Positions 33,258 through 42,455 of a stretch of 64,000 nt of DNA are shown piece after piece. The translations under genes were made by a program, and so were the position numbers. The notes beneath the pieces were generated by a model. That model had not been told where the DNA came from. It worked only from the letters and a program-made list of their open reading frames with translations, and did no database searches. The stretch spans positions 231,813 to 295,812 of the forward strand of contig NZ_JAHXBN010000014.1 of NCBI RefSeq assembly GCF_019924045.1, given 5' to 3'. Each line of letters begins with the position of its first letter. Within the stretch, counting starts at the first letter, position 1. Source of the DNA: Dyadobacter fermentans (lineage in GTDB: Bacteria > Bacteroidota > Bacteroidia > Cytophagales > Spirosomataceae).

Positions 33258-36200
33258 ATGAACAAAACTCTATCCATCCCCTTATGGGCGATGAGTATGG
33301 CATTGCTATGCCATTTCAACCCACCTGCGTATGCGCTCCGCAGTGGCAGCGGGCAGTCTGCGGCCCCCCGTCCTCCTGCCGCGACCGATGTTTCAGGAAC
33401 AGTCAAAGATGAAAAAGGCGAGGGTATTCCTGGCGTGAATGTGCTGGTGAAAGGCACTGCCACCGGCACTACCACCGATGTGAACGGGAAGTTCTCGATC
33501 CAGGTCGGATCGGGTGCGGACGTGCTGGTATTCTCTTTCGTAGGGTATGCCAAACAGGAAGTTGCTGTCGGCAGCCAAACGACGATCAATATTACCCTGG
33601 CTGAGGACAACAGGAATCTCGACGAGGTGGTGGTGGTAGGGTACGGTACCCAGAAGAAAGTAACCCTAACGGGCGCCGTCGTTTCCGTGAACAGCCAGGA
33701 AATCGTTACCACCAAAAACCAGAACGTACAGAATATGCTCACAGGCAAGCTTCCCGGCTTGCGGGTGGTGCAGAAATCGTCGGAGCCGGGGGATTTCAAT
33801 TCAAATCAGTTCGATATCCGTGGATTTGGTAATCCGCTCATCGTGATCGACGGCGTGCCGCGCGATAATATTTCACGCATTGATCCGAATGAAATCGAAA
33901 GCATTTCGATCCTGAAAGACGCTGCTGCGGCTATTTACGGCGTGCGGGCTGCGAACGGCGTGGTGCTCGTGACCACCAAACGCGGCGCGAGCGGACGGGC
34001 GAAGATCGAGTATTCGATGTATTACGGTAGCCAGACCGCGCTCGGCTTGCCTAAGCCGGTAGGCGCGATCGACCGTTACACGCTCATGAACGAGAAGAGT
34101 ATGCACAATGTGAACAGCCCCACGATCCGCTATTCTGAATCGGATTTTGTGCCCTACCGCGAAGGAAAGCTGCAAAGCACCGATTGGTACGATCTCGTCA
34201 TGCAAAAGCGCGCGCCGCAGCAGCAGCATAACCTCAGTGCAAGCGGCGGTACTTCCGATGGCAAGGTCGATTATTTTATCAATATGGGTTATATGTACCA
34301 GGAGGGTTTCTGGAAGAGCAAGGACCTGAATTATGATAAGTATAACCTGCGCTCCAATATCAATGCCCAGATTACAAAGCAGTTGCGGGCTTCGCTGAAA
34401 CTGAGTGGCATTATCGATACGAAAAATAACCAGCAGGCGGGCGGCATGCACGAGATCTACGGACCGCTCTGGCGCGCGCAGCCGAACGAGACCAATTATG
34501 CCAATAATAACCCGGATTACCTCTTCAAAATGGCGGCCGGGCACCCGGTTGCGTTGACCACCGCCGATATTTCGGGCTACCAGAAGGATAATAACAAATG
34601 GCTCCAAAGTCAGTTTCAGCTGGAATACACGGTGCCGCATGTGGAAGGGCTGATGGCCAAAGGGATGTTCAGCTACGATACGCGGATCAACTCCAACACC
34701 AATTATAAAAAGTCTTACAATTTGTACGATTACAATGCCTCGAACGGCACCTATGCACCCTTCGCGAACAACCTGCCCGACCAGCTGACCCGTACTTACA
34801 ACACCCTGCCATCGACTTTGATGCAGGTTTCGTTGAACTATAACCGCTCTTTCAAGGAGAAGCACAATGTAGGGGCATTGGTACTTTACGAAGAAAGCAC
34901 CCGCAGCAGCGACAACTTCTACGCAAGCCGCGAGCTGGGTATCCCGATGGAGTATTTGTTTGCCGGAAAGGCGCAGAATCAGGTCGGTAACAGCAATATC
35001 AATGCGATCTGGAAGAATGCGAACAAAGGGTTGGTAGGTCGCTTGAACTACGATTTCAAAGGCAAGTACATCGCAGATTTCAGTTTCCGCTATGACGGTT
35101 CATCCAAATTTCCTCCGGGTAAGCAATGGGGTTTCTTCCCGGCGGTTTCGGCTGGCTGGCGGTTGTCGGAGGAAGGTTTTATCAAGAACAATGCGGCATT
35201 CCGCTTCCTGGATAACCTGAAAATCCGGGGCTCCTATGGGACGATGGGGGACGACGGGGCATCGTCATACCAGTTTGTATCGGGCTACGATTACCCGTTC
35301 AATGGCAACAGCCAGGCGCTGGCAGGCGGGTATATGTTCGGCGGGTCGTTTGTGAACTCGTTGGGTTTCCGTAATTCGCCCAACCCGAATATCACCTGGT
35401 ACACGGTAAAAACAGCCAATGCAGGTCTGGACGCCGGCTTTTGGAATGGTTTGGTGGAGGTTACCTTCGATATTTTCCGCCGGAATCGTACCGGGCTGTT
35501 GGCGAACCGCCTCATGTCGTTGCCCGGCACGTTCGGCGCAACTATGCCGCAGGAAAACCTGAACAGCGATCAGACGAGTGGTTTCGAGGTTTCGGTTTCC
35601 CACCGGAAGCGCATTAACGAGATCCGCTACAATGTGTCGGGTAACCTTTCGCTCACGCGTACCCGCAACATTTACATCGAAAGAGGCCGCTCGGGTAACT
35701 CCTACGACAACTGGCGCAACAACCGCAGCAACCGGTTCAACGACGTCTGGTTTGGCTGGGGTTATGAAGGGCAGTTCCAGTCGTACGAGCAAATCGCGGC
35801 GCACAACGCATTCGTAGGCCGCGCCACCTTGCCGGGCGATTACATTTATGAAGACTGGAACGGCGACGGTATCATCGACGACATGGACCGTCACCCGATT
35901 GCCACCACGATCAACCCTGCCAGTAACACGACCGTCGGCGGTGATGCCAAAAAGAACCACCCGCTCATGAACTTCGGCTTTTCGGGTTCGATCGATTACA
36001 AGGGTTTTGACCTGAATATCCTCTTCCAGGGCGCCGCGCTTTCGTATGTGGCCTACGGTGAGCAGCTGCGGGAGCCGCTCGCGTGGGATGGTAATGCATT
36101 GGAGTTTTTCATGGATCGCTGGCATCCCAATGACCCGACAGCCGATCCTTACAATCCGTCAACTCAGTGGACGAAAGGATACTACGCCTACACCGGCACC

Positions 36201-36458
36201 ACGGCCGACGAAAACTCTGCGCGGAACATTCAGAATGGCGCCTACCTGCGGCTGAAAAGTGCTGAGATTGGCTATTCGCTGCCGAAAGACCTGCTGAAAA
36301 GGGTAGGTGTGCAAGGGCTGCGGGTGTATGTGAATGGTTATAACCTTCACACATTCACCAAGGTACGGGGGCTGGATCCGGAGCACCCGTCGGAGTTGTA
36401 CGGCTATATGTACCCCATCAACCGGACGATCAATGTGGGTGCGAGTATCAGTTTTTAA
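33258..36458 (+). CDS. SusC/RagA family TonB-dependent outer membrane protein
   Basis: A 1066-residue TonB-linked glycan transporter. After a signal sequence, residues about 50-130 are a carboxypeptidase-regulatory-like domain (GTVKDEKGEGIPGVNVLVKGTATGTTTDVNGKFSI), followed by the plug domain (EVVVVGYGTQKKVTLTGAV, a SusC hallmark) and the 22-strand barrel. The barrel ends in the typical INVGASISF. There is no STN domain, so control by a TonB-linked anti-sigma factor is not indicated. It is followed 24 bp later by the susD gene, and together they form the outer membrane import complex for an oligosaccharide. Confidence 0.95.
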   Translation: MNKTLSIPLWAMSMALLCHFNPPAYALRSGSGQSAAPRPPAATDVSGTVKDEKGEGIPGVNVLVKGTATGTTTDVNGKFSIQVGSGADVLVFSFVGYAKQEVAVGSQTTINITLAEDNRNLDEVVVVGYGTQKKVTLTGAVVSVNSQEIVTTKNQNVQNMLTGKLPGLRVVQKSSEPGDFNSNQFDIRGFGNPLIVIDGVPRDNISRIDPNEIESISILKDAAAAIYGVRAANGVVLVTTKRGASGRAKIEYSMYYGSQTALGLPKPVGAIDRYTLMNEKSMHNVNSPTIRYSESDFVPYREGKLQSTDWYDLVMQKRAPQQQHNLSASGGTSDGKVDYFINMGYMYQEGFWKSKDLNYDKYNLRSNINAQITKQLRASLKLSGIIDTKNNQQAGGMHEIYGPLWRAQPNETNYANNNPDYLFKMAAGHPVALTTADISGYQKDNNKWLQSQFQLEYTVPHVEGLMAKGMFSYDTRINSNTNYKKSYNLYDYNASNGTYAPFANNLPDQLTRTYNTLPSTLMQVSLNYNRSFKEKHNVGALVLYEESTRSSDNFYASRELGIPMEYLFAGKAQNQVGNSNINAIWKNANKGLVGRLNYDFKGKYIADFSFRYDGSSKFPPGKQWGFFPAVSAGWRLSEEGFIKNNAAFRFLDNLKIRGSYGTMGDDGASSYQFVSGYDYPFNGNSQALAGGYMFGGSFVNSLGFRNSPNPNITWYTVKTANAGLDAGFWNGLVEVTFDIFRRNRTGLLANRLMSLPGTFGATMPQENLNSDQTSGFEVSVSHRKRINEIRYNVSGNLSLTRTRNIYIERGRSGNSYDNWRNNRSNRFNDVWFGWGYEGQFQSYEQIAAHNAFVGRATLPGDYIYEDWNGDGIIDDMDRHPIATTINPASNTTVGGDAKKNHPLMNFGFSGSIDYKGFDLNILFQGAALSYVAYGEQLREPLAWDGNALEFFMDRWHPNDPTADPYNPSTQWTKGYYAYTGTTADENSARNIQNGAYLRLKSAEIGYSLPKDLLKRVGVQGLRVYVNGYNLHTFTKVRGLDPEHPSELYGYMYPINRTINVGASISF

Positions 36459-36482
36459 ATCAAATTCAGCATGGTATTACAA

Positions 36483-38510
36483 ATGAAAAATATAAAATAT
36501 GGCCTCGCGCTGATGCTGCTGGGCGGCACTTATGCGTGTAATGAGCTCGACATTCCGCCGATCAACGTCGTGCAGGATAAGGATGCATTTACCGACGCCG
36601 GTATGCAAGCCTACATGGCGGCATTGTATAGCCGGATGCCGATCGAGGATTTCAAATACAGTGCACAGGAGGGAACCGAAGGGTTTGACACCTGGAACAA
36701 TATTGCCACCCCAGCGCTGAATACCGGCGAGAATGCGAACCGTAACAATGGCGGCTTTGTGAACCCGGCGAGAGGCTACTGGAAAAGTGGTTACCAGGTG
36801 ATCCGCAACGCCAATTACCTGATCCGCGAGCTGCCGAAATATGTCCCGTCGCTTACGCAGCCGAAGGTGGATAGATGGATTGCGGAAGCACGTTTTGTAC
36901 GGGCATTCACCTATTTCGCGCTCGCGAAGCGGTATGGGGGCGTGCCTATTACACAGGATGTGCAGTCGCTGGACGGCGCTACGCTGGAATCGCTTCAAAT
37001 CCCGCGTAGCAGCGAGCAGCAGGTTTTTGATTTTATCCTCGCGGATCTGGATTTCGTGATCGCGACCATGCCGGAGGCCAGCGAGCAGTCGGGCCGGGTG
37101 AATAAGAACATTGCCGCGGCATTCAAGTCACGCGTGGCGCTCACGGCGGGCTCAATTGCCCGGTATGCCAACCCGTTTGTGAAAGAAGGCGTTATGCTTT
37201 GTGGTATTCCAAAGGACAAAGCGAATGACTATTTCAAAGCGGCATTTCAGGCGGCGAAATCCGTGGAAGGCAAGTATTCATTATATATGAAAAAATGGTC
37301 CGCAGGCGACAAAATTTCGACAGCCGACAATTATGCGGATCTGTTCCTCGATACGGCCAGCCCTGAAACCATTTTTGCCAAAGGTTATTCCTATCCCGAG
37401 TCTGTGCACAGCTTCGATGCCGTTTATGCACCTCCGCACATGACCTCCACTTACGGCGATCGTTTCAACCCAACGCTCGATTACGTGGAGCTTTTCGATG
37501 GATTGCCCAAGAATGCCAAAGGGCAGCTGAAAACGACCGATGACAAAGGCAACTACATTGTGTACGACTATGTAGAACAGCTTTTCGAGCACTGCGAGCC
37601 GCGTTTGCGGGGGACGGTACTGCTGCCGGGCCAGGCTATCAAAGGTGTCCGCACCGATCTGCGGCGAGGCACACTGGTAGAAACCGTAGATCCGTCCGTA
37701 CCAATCCCGAAGTTTATTCCCGAGGATATGACGAGTGGTTATAACTCCAATGCATTTTATAATTCCAACGTAAAACAATCGGGTACCTGGAACAACCAGA
37801 CGCCCATTGTGCTCTCAAATGGCCAGTCGATCAACCCGACCGGCCTCGACGGTCCTACCTCGGCCAACAATGCAACCATCACCGGCTTCCATGGCCGTAA
37901 ATGGCTGATGCCGAACCTCGCGCCGGCGGCTACGGCGTTACACCGCTCCAACCAGTCGTGGGTAGAATTGCGCTATGCCGAAGTGCTGCTCAACCGTGCC
38001 GAGGCGGCATTGGAGCTACATCAGAATGGGGTTACGGAAGTGGACGGCGTGGCTTTGCTGAACGATGCATTTGAAAACATCAACCAAATCCGTAACCGTG
38101 CAGGGGCTGTACTGCTCAGGACAGCCGCCGAACTCTCGTCTGCGCCGGCGATCGCTCCGGGTATGGGAGTGGGGGGATATGTGTTGGCGCCTACACGCGG
38201 GTTACAGCTCGTGCGTATCGAGCGCAGGAAGGAGCTGGCGTTTGAGAACAAGCTCTGGTGGGATATGCTCCGCTGGCGCACCGCCGATGCGGAAGTAAAT
38301 GCGCGCATCTGGCGGAAATGCAACCCGTTCCTGTTCGCAAAGGGCGCAGTGGCGGAGAGCAGCGACTACGTTCGCGGCAAGTACATTTTTGATTGCCGTT
38401 TCGAGGAAAGAAGCTCACGGTTTACCGTCGCCACCAAAAATTACTACGAAGCCATTCCGGGCGCCGAGCTGATCGCGAATCCGAAACTGGTTCAGAATGA
38501 GCAATATTGA
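36483..38510 (+). CDS. SusD/RagB family surface lipoprotein
   Basis: A glycan-binding lipoprotein of 675 residues from the ATG at 36483; the frame also has ATG at 36471. Its signal and lipobox (LMLLGGTYACNELD) predict a lipid anchor on the outer membrane. The SusD fold is apparent: GYWKSGYQVIRNANYLIRELPKY, WIAEARFVRAFTYFALAKRYGGVPI, and near the C-terminus YAEVLLNRAEAALEL and RIERRKELAFENKLWWDMLRWR. It is long for the family (usually 500-600). It works with SusC as lid of the import pore. Confidence 0.95.
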   Translation: MKNIKYGLALMLLGGTYACNELDIPPINVVQDKDAFTDAGMQAYMAALYSRMPIEDFKYSAQEGTEGFDTWNNIATPALNTGENANRNNGGFVNPARGYWKSGYQVIRNANYLIRELPKYVPSLTQPKVDRWIAEARFVRAFTYFALAKRYGGVPITQDVQSLDGATLESLQIPRSSEQQVFDFILADLDFVIATMPEASEQSGRVNKNIAAAFKSRVALTAGSIARYANPFVKEGVMLCGIPKDKANDYFKAAFQAAKSVEGKYSLYMKKWSAGDKISTADNYADLFLDTASPETIFAKGYSYPESVHSFDAVYAPPHMTSTYGDRFNPTLDYVELFDGLPKNAKGQLKTTDDKGNYIVYDYVEQLFEHCEPRLRGTVLLPGQAIKGVRTDLRRGTLVETVDPSVPIPKFIPEDMTSGYNSNAFYNSNVKQSGTWNNQTPIVLSNGQSINPTGLDGPTSANNATITGFHGRKWLMPNLAPAATALHRSNQSWVELRYAEVLLNRAEAALELHQNGVTEVDGVALLNDAFENINQIRNRAGAVLLRTAAELSSAPAIAPGMGVGGYVLAPTRGLQLVRIERRKELAFENKLWWDMLRWRTADAEVNARIWRKCNPFLFAKGAVAESSDYVRGKYIFDCRFEERSSRFTVATKNYYEAIPGAELIANPKLVQNEQY

Positions 38511-38531
38511 TCACTGAAAATGAATTTAACA

Positions 38532-39233
38532 ATGAAAAGTCTTATTTATATCCTATTCATGCCGCTCGTGTTGTGCGCCTGTAAGATGGACGATGTGGAT
38601 GCGCCGGATTCGACATTTGAAGGCCGGCTGGTGGATGCGGGTGGAGCGGGAATACAGCTGGAACAGGGCGCTTCCAGCGCGCGCCTGAAAATGGAAGAGC
38701 TGAGTTGGAGCAATACGCCGCTGCCATTGTTCCTGAACCTGAAACAGGACGGCTCTTTTATCAATACCAAGCTCTTCCCCGGCAATTATAAAGTCACTCC
38801 GGTGGAGGGCCCGTTCTACCCGGTGGCCGAAAAAATAGTGGATATTAAAGGTGCTACGAAGCAGGATTTCACGGTAATTCCCTATTTGAATGTGGATTGG
38901 GTAGCCGACCCGGTGATCAATGCCGAAAAGAAGCTTTCCGTAAGTTTTAAATTCACCAGCAATGCAGCGCCGGAAGGACTCACGAAACCCAATCCGCTCG
39001 ATTACCAGCTTTTTATTTCAACCAATCAATATGTGGGGAATAACAACTGGGACAATACAGCGGTAGGGGCGGTGGTGCCTGTGACGGTCGATAAGGAAGG
39101 TCAGAATATCACCATTTCGTCGTCGGTAGCGATGAAATACAGCACGACCTACTACGTGCGCGTCGGGGTGCGGGTAAACGATACTTATAAAAAGTACAAC
39201 TACACGACGATCAAAACTGTGAAAGTTCCTTAG
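38532..39233 (+). CDS. DUF3823 lipoprotein
   Basis: The 233-residue protein has a signal peptide with lipobox (LVLCACKMDD). The first half (DSTFEGRLVDAGGAGIQLEQGASSARLKMEELSW...KLFPGNYKVTPVEGPF) is the DUF3823 pattern, with the transition to an Ig-like second half (KLSVSFKFTSN, STTYYVRVGVRVND). DUF3823 proteins are encoded after susD in many loci and are thought to bind glycan at the cell surface. The ATG at 38532 (12 bp after the frame's first ATG) fits the signal better. It is the last gene of the operon, before a terminator. Confidence 0.85.
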   Translation: MKSLIYILFMPLVLCACKMDDVDAPDSTFEGRLVDAGGAGIQLEQGASSARLKMEELSWSNTPLPLFLNLKQDGSFINTKLFPGNYKVTPVEGPFYPVAEKIVDIKGATKQDFTVIPYLNVDWVADPVINAEKKLSVSFKFTSNAAPEGLTKPNPLDYQLFISTNQYVGNNNWDNTAVGAVVPVTVDKEGQNITISSSVAMKYSTTYYVRVGVRVNDTYKKYNYTTIKTVKVP

Positions 39234-39258
39234 TTTATTTATACGCAGAGGTAGTGTG

Positions 39259-39296
39259 AGCCCCCGGGACCGCTGGTCTTTGGGGGCTTGTTTTTT
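39259..39296 (+). terminator. Terminator of the SusCD operon
   Basis: Stem AGCCCCC (39259-39265) and GGGGGCT (39282-39288), with additional pairing of GACC and GGTC inside the loop, is followed by TGTTTTTT. It lies 26 bp after the DUF3823 stop codon. Confidence 0.85.
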
Positions 39297-39335
39297 ATGA
39301 ACTCCGTATCGGCATCAGCGTGATCAGGCTGCCGG

Positions 39336-39722
39336 CTATGGAAGCAACATATGACAACGCACCCGTTTTTTCTCTGAACCGGGCCGGTTTTCGGAACCCC
39401 AGTCGGTGAGGATATTGATCACCGGTTCGAGGCTTTTTCCCAGGTCGGTCAGCTGGTACTCCACGCGCGGCGGGACTTCCGGGTATACTTTTCGGCTGAT
39501 GAGCCCGTCACTCTCCATTTCGCGGAGTTGGAGGATCAGAATGCGTTCGGACACGGCCGGCAGGCTGCGACGGAGGTCGCTATACCGCATGGCGCCGTAA
39601 GCCAGTCGCCACAGGATGGAAGGCTTCCAGCGGCCGCCGATCAGGTCCAGGGTGTAAGCCATGTCACAATTTCCGTTGATGAGTATTTCGTTTTCAAGGT
39701 TCGTGGAGCTCTGTTTTCGCAT
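39336..39722 (-). CDS. HxlR-family transcriptional regulator
   Basis: The 128-residue winged-helix protein has the family signature, CDMAYTLDLIGGRWKPSILWRLAYGAMRYSDLRRSLPAVSERILILQLREMESDGLISRKVYPEVPPRVEYQLTDLGKSLEPVI. The conserved Cys before the first helix (NGNCDMAYTL) is often redox- or electrophile-sensing in this family. It is divergent from an SDR gene with a tandem repeat between the two starts, so it probably controls the SDR and itself. Confidence 0.92.
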   Translation of the reverse strand: MRKQSSTNLENEILINGNCDMAYTLDLIGGRWKPSILWRLAYGAMRYSDLRRSLPAVSERILILQLREMESDGLISRKVYPEVPPRVEYQLTDLGKSLEPVINILTDWGSENRPGSEKKRVRCHMLLP

Positions 39723-39727
39723 AACTT

Positions 39728-39765
39728 ACATTTATGTTAGTACTTGACAATTATGTTAGTACCTG
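39728..39765. promoter_or_regulatory. 19-bp tandem direct repeat, candidate HxlR operator
   Basis: Two adjacent 19-bp units at 39728-39746 and 39747-39765 are identical at 17 positions and share the 12-mer TTATGTTAGTAC. They begin just after the HxlR start and lie upstream of the -7 element of the SDR gene, which is the expected position for a regulator acting on both. Confidence 0.55.
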
Positions 39766-39785
39766 TAAAATTACGAGTAGGGCGG

Positions 39786-39793
39786 TAGTTTTG
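39786..39793 (+). promoter_or_regulatory. -7 promoter element of SDR gene
   Basis: TAGTTTTG at 39786-39793 is an exact TAnnTTTG match 28 bp before the ATG of the SDR gene, downstream of the tandem repeat. Confidence 0.55.
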
Positions 39794-39820
39794 CAATGAA
39801 ATCAAAACCAATTCATCATC

Positions 39821-40561
39821 ATGCAAAATTTGAAAGATAAAGTCGCATTCGTAACAGGCGGAAGCCGGGGCATAGGAGCAGCCATCGTGAAAAGGCTGGC
39901 GGCAGCAGGGGCGAAGGTGACTTTTACGTATGTCAACAGTAAAAGCCAGGCCGAAGCCCTCGTGAAAGAACTCTCGGAAGAAGGCCTTACCGCCGTAGCC
40001 CTGCAATCCGACAATGCGCGGGAAGGGGCGGTATCTGCCGCCATCGACCGGACTATCGAACATTACGGCAAGCTGGATATTCTCGTAAACAGCGCCGGCG
40101 TGTACGTGGGTAAGGCATTCGAGGAGCATACCACCGAGGATTACGATTACGTCATGAATGTCAATGTCAAATCCGTGTTCGAGGCTTGCCTCACCGCTTC
40201 GCGGAAAATGGAGCAGGGCGGGCGTATCGTGACAATCGGCAGCTGCATGGCTGATCGTGCGGCGGTACCGCAGGCGACCTTGTATGCGGCGAGCAAGTCG
40301 GCATTGTCGGGCTTTACGCGGGGACTTTCGCGTGACCTCGGTCCAAAGGGGATTACGGTAAACCTCATTCAGCCGGGGCCGGTGGATACGGATATGAACC
40401 CGTCGACGTCAGCATTCTCCGACTTTCAGCGTGGTATGATGGCGATCCCGAGATATGGTCGCCCTGAGCACATTGCGGATGCGGTAGCGTTCCTGGCCAG
40501 TCCGACCAACAGCTACACCACAGGCTCGGTCATTACGATTGACGGCGGTACGCTAAGCTGA
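39821..40561 (+). CDS. SDR family oxidoreductase
   Basis: A classical SDR of 246 residues. TGGSRGIG at 12-19 binds NAD(P); NSAG at 90-93; catalytic Ser141 (TIGS), Tyr155 and Lys159 (YAASK). The C-terminus (YTTGSVITIDGGTLS) is the usual family end. It resembles FabG-like and 3-oxoacyl or sugar dehydrogenase members; the substrate is unclear. The divergent HxlR regulator suggests induction by an electrophile or xenobiotic. The Crp-family gene follows after 73 bp. Confidence 0.93.
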   Translation: MQNLKDKVAFVTGGSRGIGAAIVKRLAAAGAKVTFTYVNSKSQAEALVKELSEEGLTAVALQSDNAREGAVSAAIDRTIEHYGKLDILVNSAGVYVGKAFEEHTTEDYDYVMNVNVKSVFEACLTASRKMEQGGRIVTIGSCMADRAAVPQATLYAASKSALSGFTRGLSRDLGPKGITVNLIQPGPVDTDMNPSTSAFSDFQRGMMAIPRYGRPEHIADAVAFLASPTNSYTTGSVITIDGGTLS

Positions 40562-40634
40562 TTTCAGGTCACGCCGGTAGGATCGGACGGATTAGTTTCC
40601 AATATTTGCCGCTGACACCAGGCTGTGAAAACCA

Positions 40635-41234
40635 TTGGAAAAAGAACCCGCACTGCAAAAGATGATCGTTGACCATGTTCTGCGCCGCATTGAGCTCACA
40701 GCGGCCGAACAGGCGCATTTCGTATCCCTTCTGAAAGTCCGCAAGCTGCTTCCGCGGCAATACCTAGTCCAGCAGGGCGATGTGTGCCGGTACGAAAGCT
40801 ATGTTTGCCAGGGTTTTCTCCGCTCCTTTCATATGGATGAGAAGGGCAACGACCATACGCTGCATTTCGCGATGGAAGACTGGTGGATCTCCGATTCCAC
40901 CAGTTTCCATTTACAGCTCCCGGCTGCGCGGAACATTGTCGCGCTCGAAGCTTCTGTGTTGTTACAAATAGAAAGGGACGATCTCGAACAACTCTACAAG
41001 GACATTCCCGTATTCGAACGCTTCTGGCGCATTCTCGAACAACAGGGGAGCATTGCGCAGGACCAGCGCATCCTGAACGCGATTTCCATGACCGGCGCCG
41101 AACGATATGAGGCGCTCATTACCAAATATCCCACCCTCGAACAGCGCATGCCGCAGCGGTATATCGCTTCCTACCTGGGCATTACACCCGTATTCCTGAG
41201 CCAGATCCGAAAGCAGCTCGCGCAGCGGTCTTAA
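40635..41234 (+). CDS. Crp/Fnr family regulator
   Basis: The 199-residue protein has the cyclic nucleotide-binding fold (RQYLVQQGDVCRYESYVCQGFLRSFHMDEKGNDHTLHFAMEDWWISD) and a C-terminal winged helix (MPQRYIASYLGITPVFLSQIRKQLAQ), as in Bacteroidota regulators without cAMP-binding residues. The frame starts at a TTG at 40635; an in-frame ATG at 40662 would give 190 residues. The upstream TGA at 40626 limits the choice. It follows the SDR gene and precedes the old yellow enzyme gene, each probably with its own promoter. Confidence 0.88.
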   Translation: MEKEPALQKMIVDHVLRRIELTAAEQAHFVSLLKVRKLLPRQYLVQQGDVCRYESYVCQGFLRSFHMDEKGNDHTLHFAMEDWWISDSTSFHLQLPAARNIVALEASVLLQIERDDLEQLYKDIPVFERFWRILEQQGSIAQDQRILNAISMTGAERYEALITKYPTLEQRMPQRYIASYLGITPVFLSQIRKQLAQRS

Positions 41235-41290
41235 ACAAGTTTAAGCGCTTTTATTAAAATAGTTATACGCCCCGTCGCTGACCAGCCCGG

Positions 41291-41298
41291 TACTTTTG
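41291..41298 (+). promoter_or_regulatory. -7 promoter element of OYE gene
   Basis: TACTTTTG at 41291-41298 is an exact TAnnTTTG match, 17 bp before the ATG of the OYE gene. Confidence 0.5.
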
Positions 41299-41314
41299 TA
41301 AGAAAAAACAAAGT

Positions 41315-42442
41315 ATGGAAACGATCAGCAAGACGATATTCGATAGCGCTGAAATACACGGCAGAAAACTGGCCAACCGCCTCGTGGTGGCGCCTATGAC
41401 ACGGGTGAGTGCGACGCCCAGGGGTGTACCTACGCAGGAAATGGCGGATTATTACGAGGCATTTGCCGCAGGTGGTTTTGGGATGATCATCACCGAAGGC
41501 ACTTATACGGACGAATTGTTCAGCAAAGCCAACCACAACCAGCCAGGAATTGCAAATACAGTGCAAATGCAAGGCTGGAAGCGCGTTGTGACGGCTGTTC
41601 ATGGGTATAATGCGCTTATTATTAATCAATTGATGCATGCCGGGGCGTTGTCGGAAATTCCGGGGGAAACGATCGCACCTTCGGCTGTACAGCCTCTTGG
41701 ATTACGGGCTACGGACGATACCGTACCGCCCAGCGCATTTCCCATGCCGCGTGCTATGCAGACGGAGGATTTAGAAGCGGTGAAGGCAGGTTACGTCCGT
41801 GCCGCATGGCTGGCATACGAGGCAGGTTTTGATGGGGTTGAACTGCACGCGGCTAACGGTTACCTGTTCGACCAGTTTATCACGCCGCATACCAACCTGC
41901 GCACCGACGGGTATGGGGGGAACGAACGGAACCGGTTGCGGTTTTTAATGGAAGTGTACCAGGCTGTGAAGGCGGCTTTGCCTGGCGGGTTCATTGTGGG
42001 TATCCGGGTGTCCGAAAGTAAGGTCAACGATCTTACGTACCGGTGGCCGGGCGGTTCGGAAACCGCGCGGCGGATTTTTGAAGTACTCGCTGAAATAAAC
42101 CCTGATTACCTGCACATCGCCGCCGAAGGAGGCCGCTGGGAGCGCGAATGCCGTTATCCCGACGGAACTTCTTCGAACAGCATCGCGAAAAGCCTGCTCA
42201 AATCACCCGTGATCGCGAACGGTGGAATGCATGATGTTGCACTGGCAGAGACATTGCTGAACAGCGCCGCGGCCGACCTGGTATCGATCGGCCGCGCGGC
42301 CATTGCCTCACCCGACTGGCCCAAACTGATGGCCGCAGGAGAGCCCGTAATACCTTTCTTCAAGGAGTTGATCAAGCCAAGCCTCACACTCGCGCATACA
42401 CGACACGTGCGTGAGCAATGCGATGAGTCGGCCTTGTGCTGA
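41315..42442 (+). CDS. Old yellow enzyme family NADH:flavin oxidoreductase
   Basis: This FMN-dependent ene-reductase has 375 residues. The TIM-barrel motifs are clear: LVVAPMTRVSA near the N-terminus, QLMHAGAL, and the substrate-binding pair in ELHAANGYLFDQFITPHTNLRTDGYGGNERNRLRFL (H and N), then SIGRAAIASPDWPK at the phosphate-binding loop. Such enzymes reduce activated C=C bonds and often detoxify electrophiles. The neighbouring HxlR and SDR genes agree with a response to reactive compounds, although no shared promoter is visible. Cysteines near the C-terminus are not conserved in the family. Confidence 0.92.
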   Translation: METISKTIFDSAEIHGRKLANRLVVAPMTRVSATPRGVPTQEMADYYEAFAAGGFGMIITEGTYTDELFSKANHNQPGIANTVQMQGWKRVVTAVHGYNALIINQLMHAGALSEIPGETIAPSAVQPLGLRATDDTVPPSAFPMPRAMQTEDLEAVKAGYVRAAWLAYEAGFDGVELHAANGYLFDQFITPHTNLRTDGYGGNERNRLRFLMEVYQAVKAALPGGFIVGIRVSESKVNDLTYRWPGGSETARRIFEVLAEINPDYLHIAAEGGRWERECRYPDGTSSNSIAKSLLKSPVIANGGMHDVALAETLLNSAAADLVSIGRAAIASPDWPKLMAAGEPVIPFFKELIKPSLTLAHTRHVREQCDESALC

Positions 42443-42455
42443 TCACCCTGAGCTG

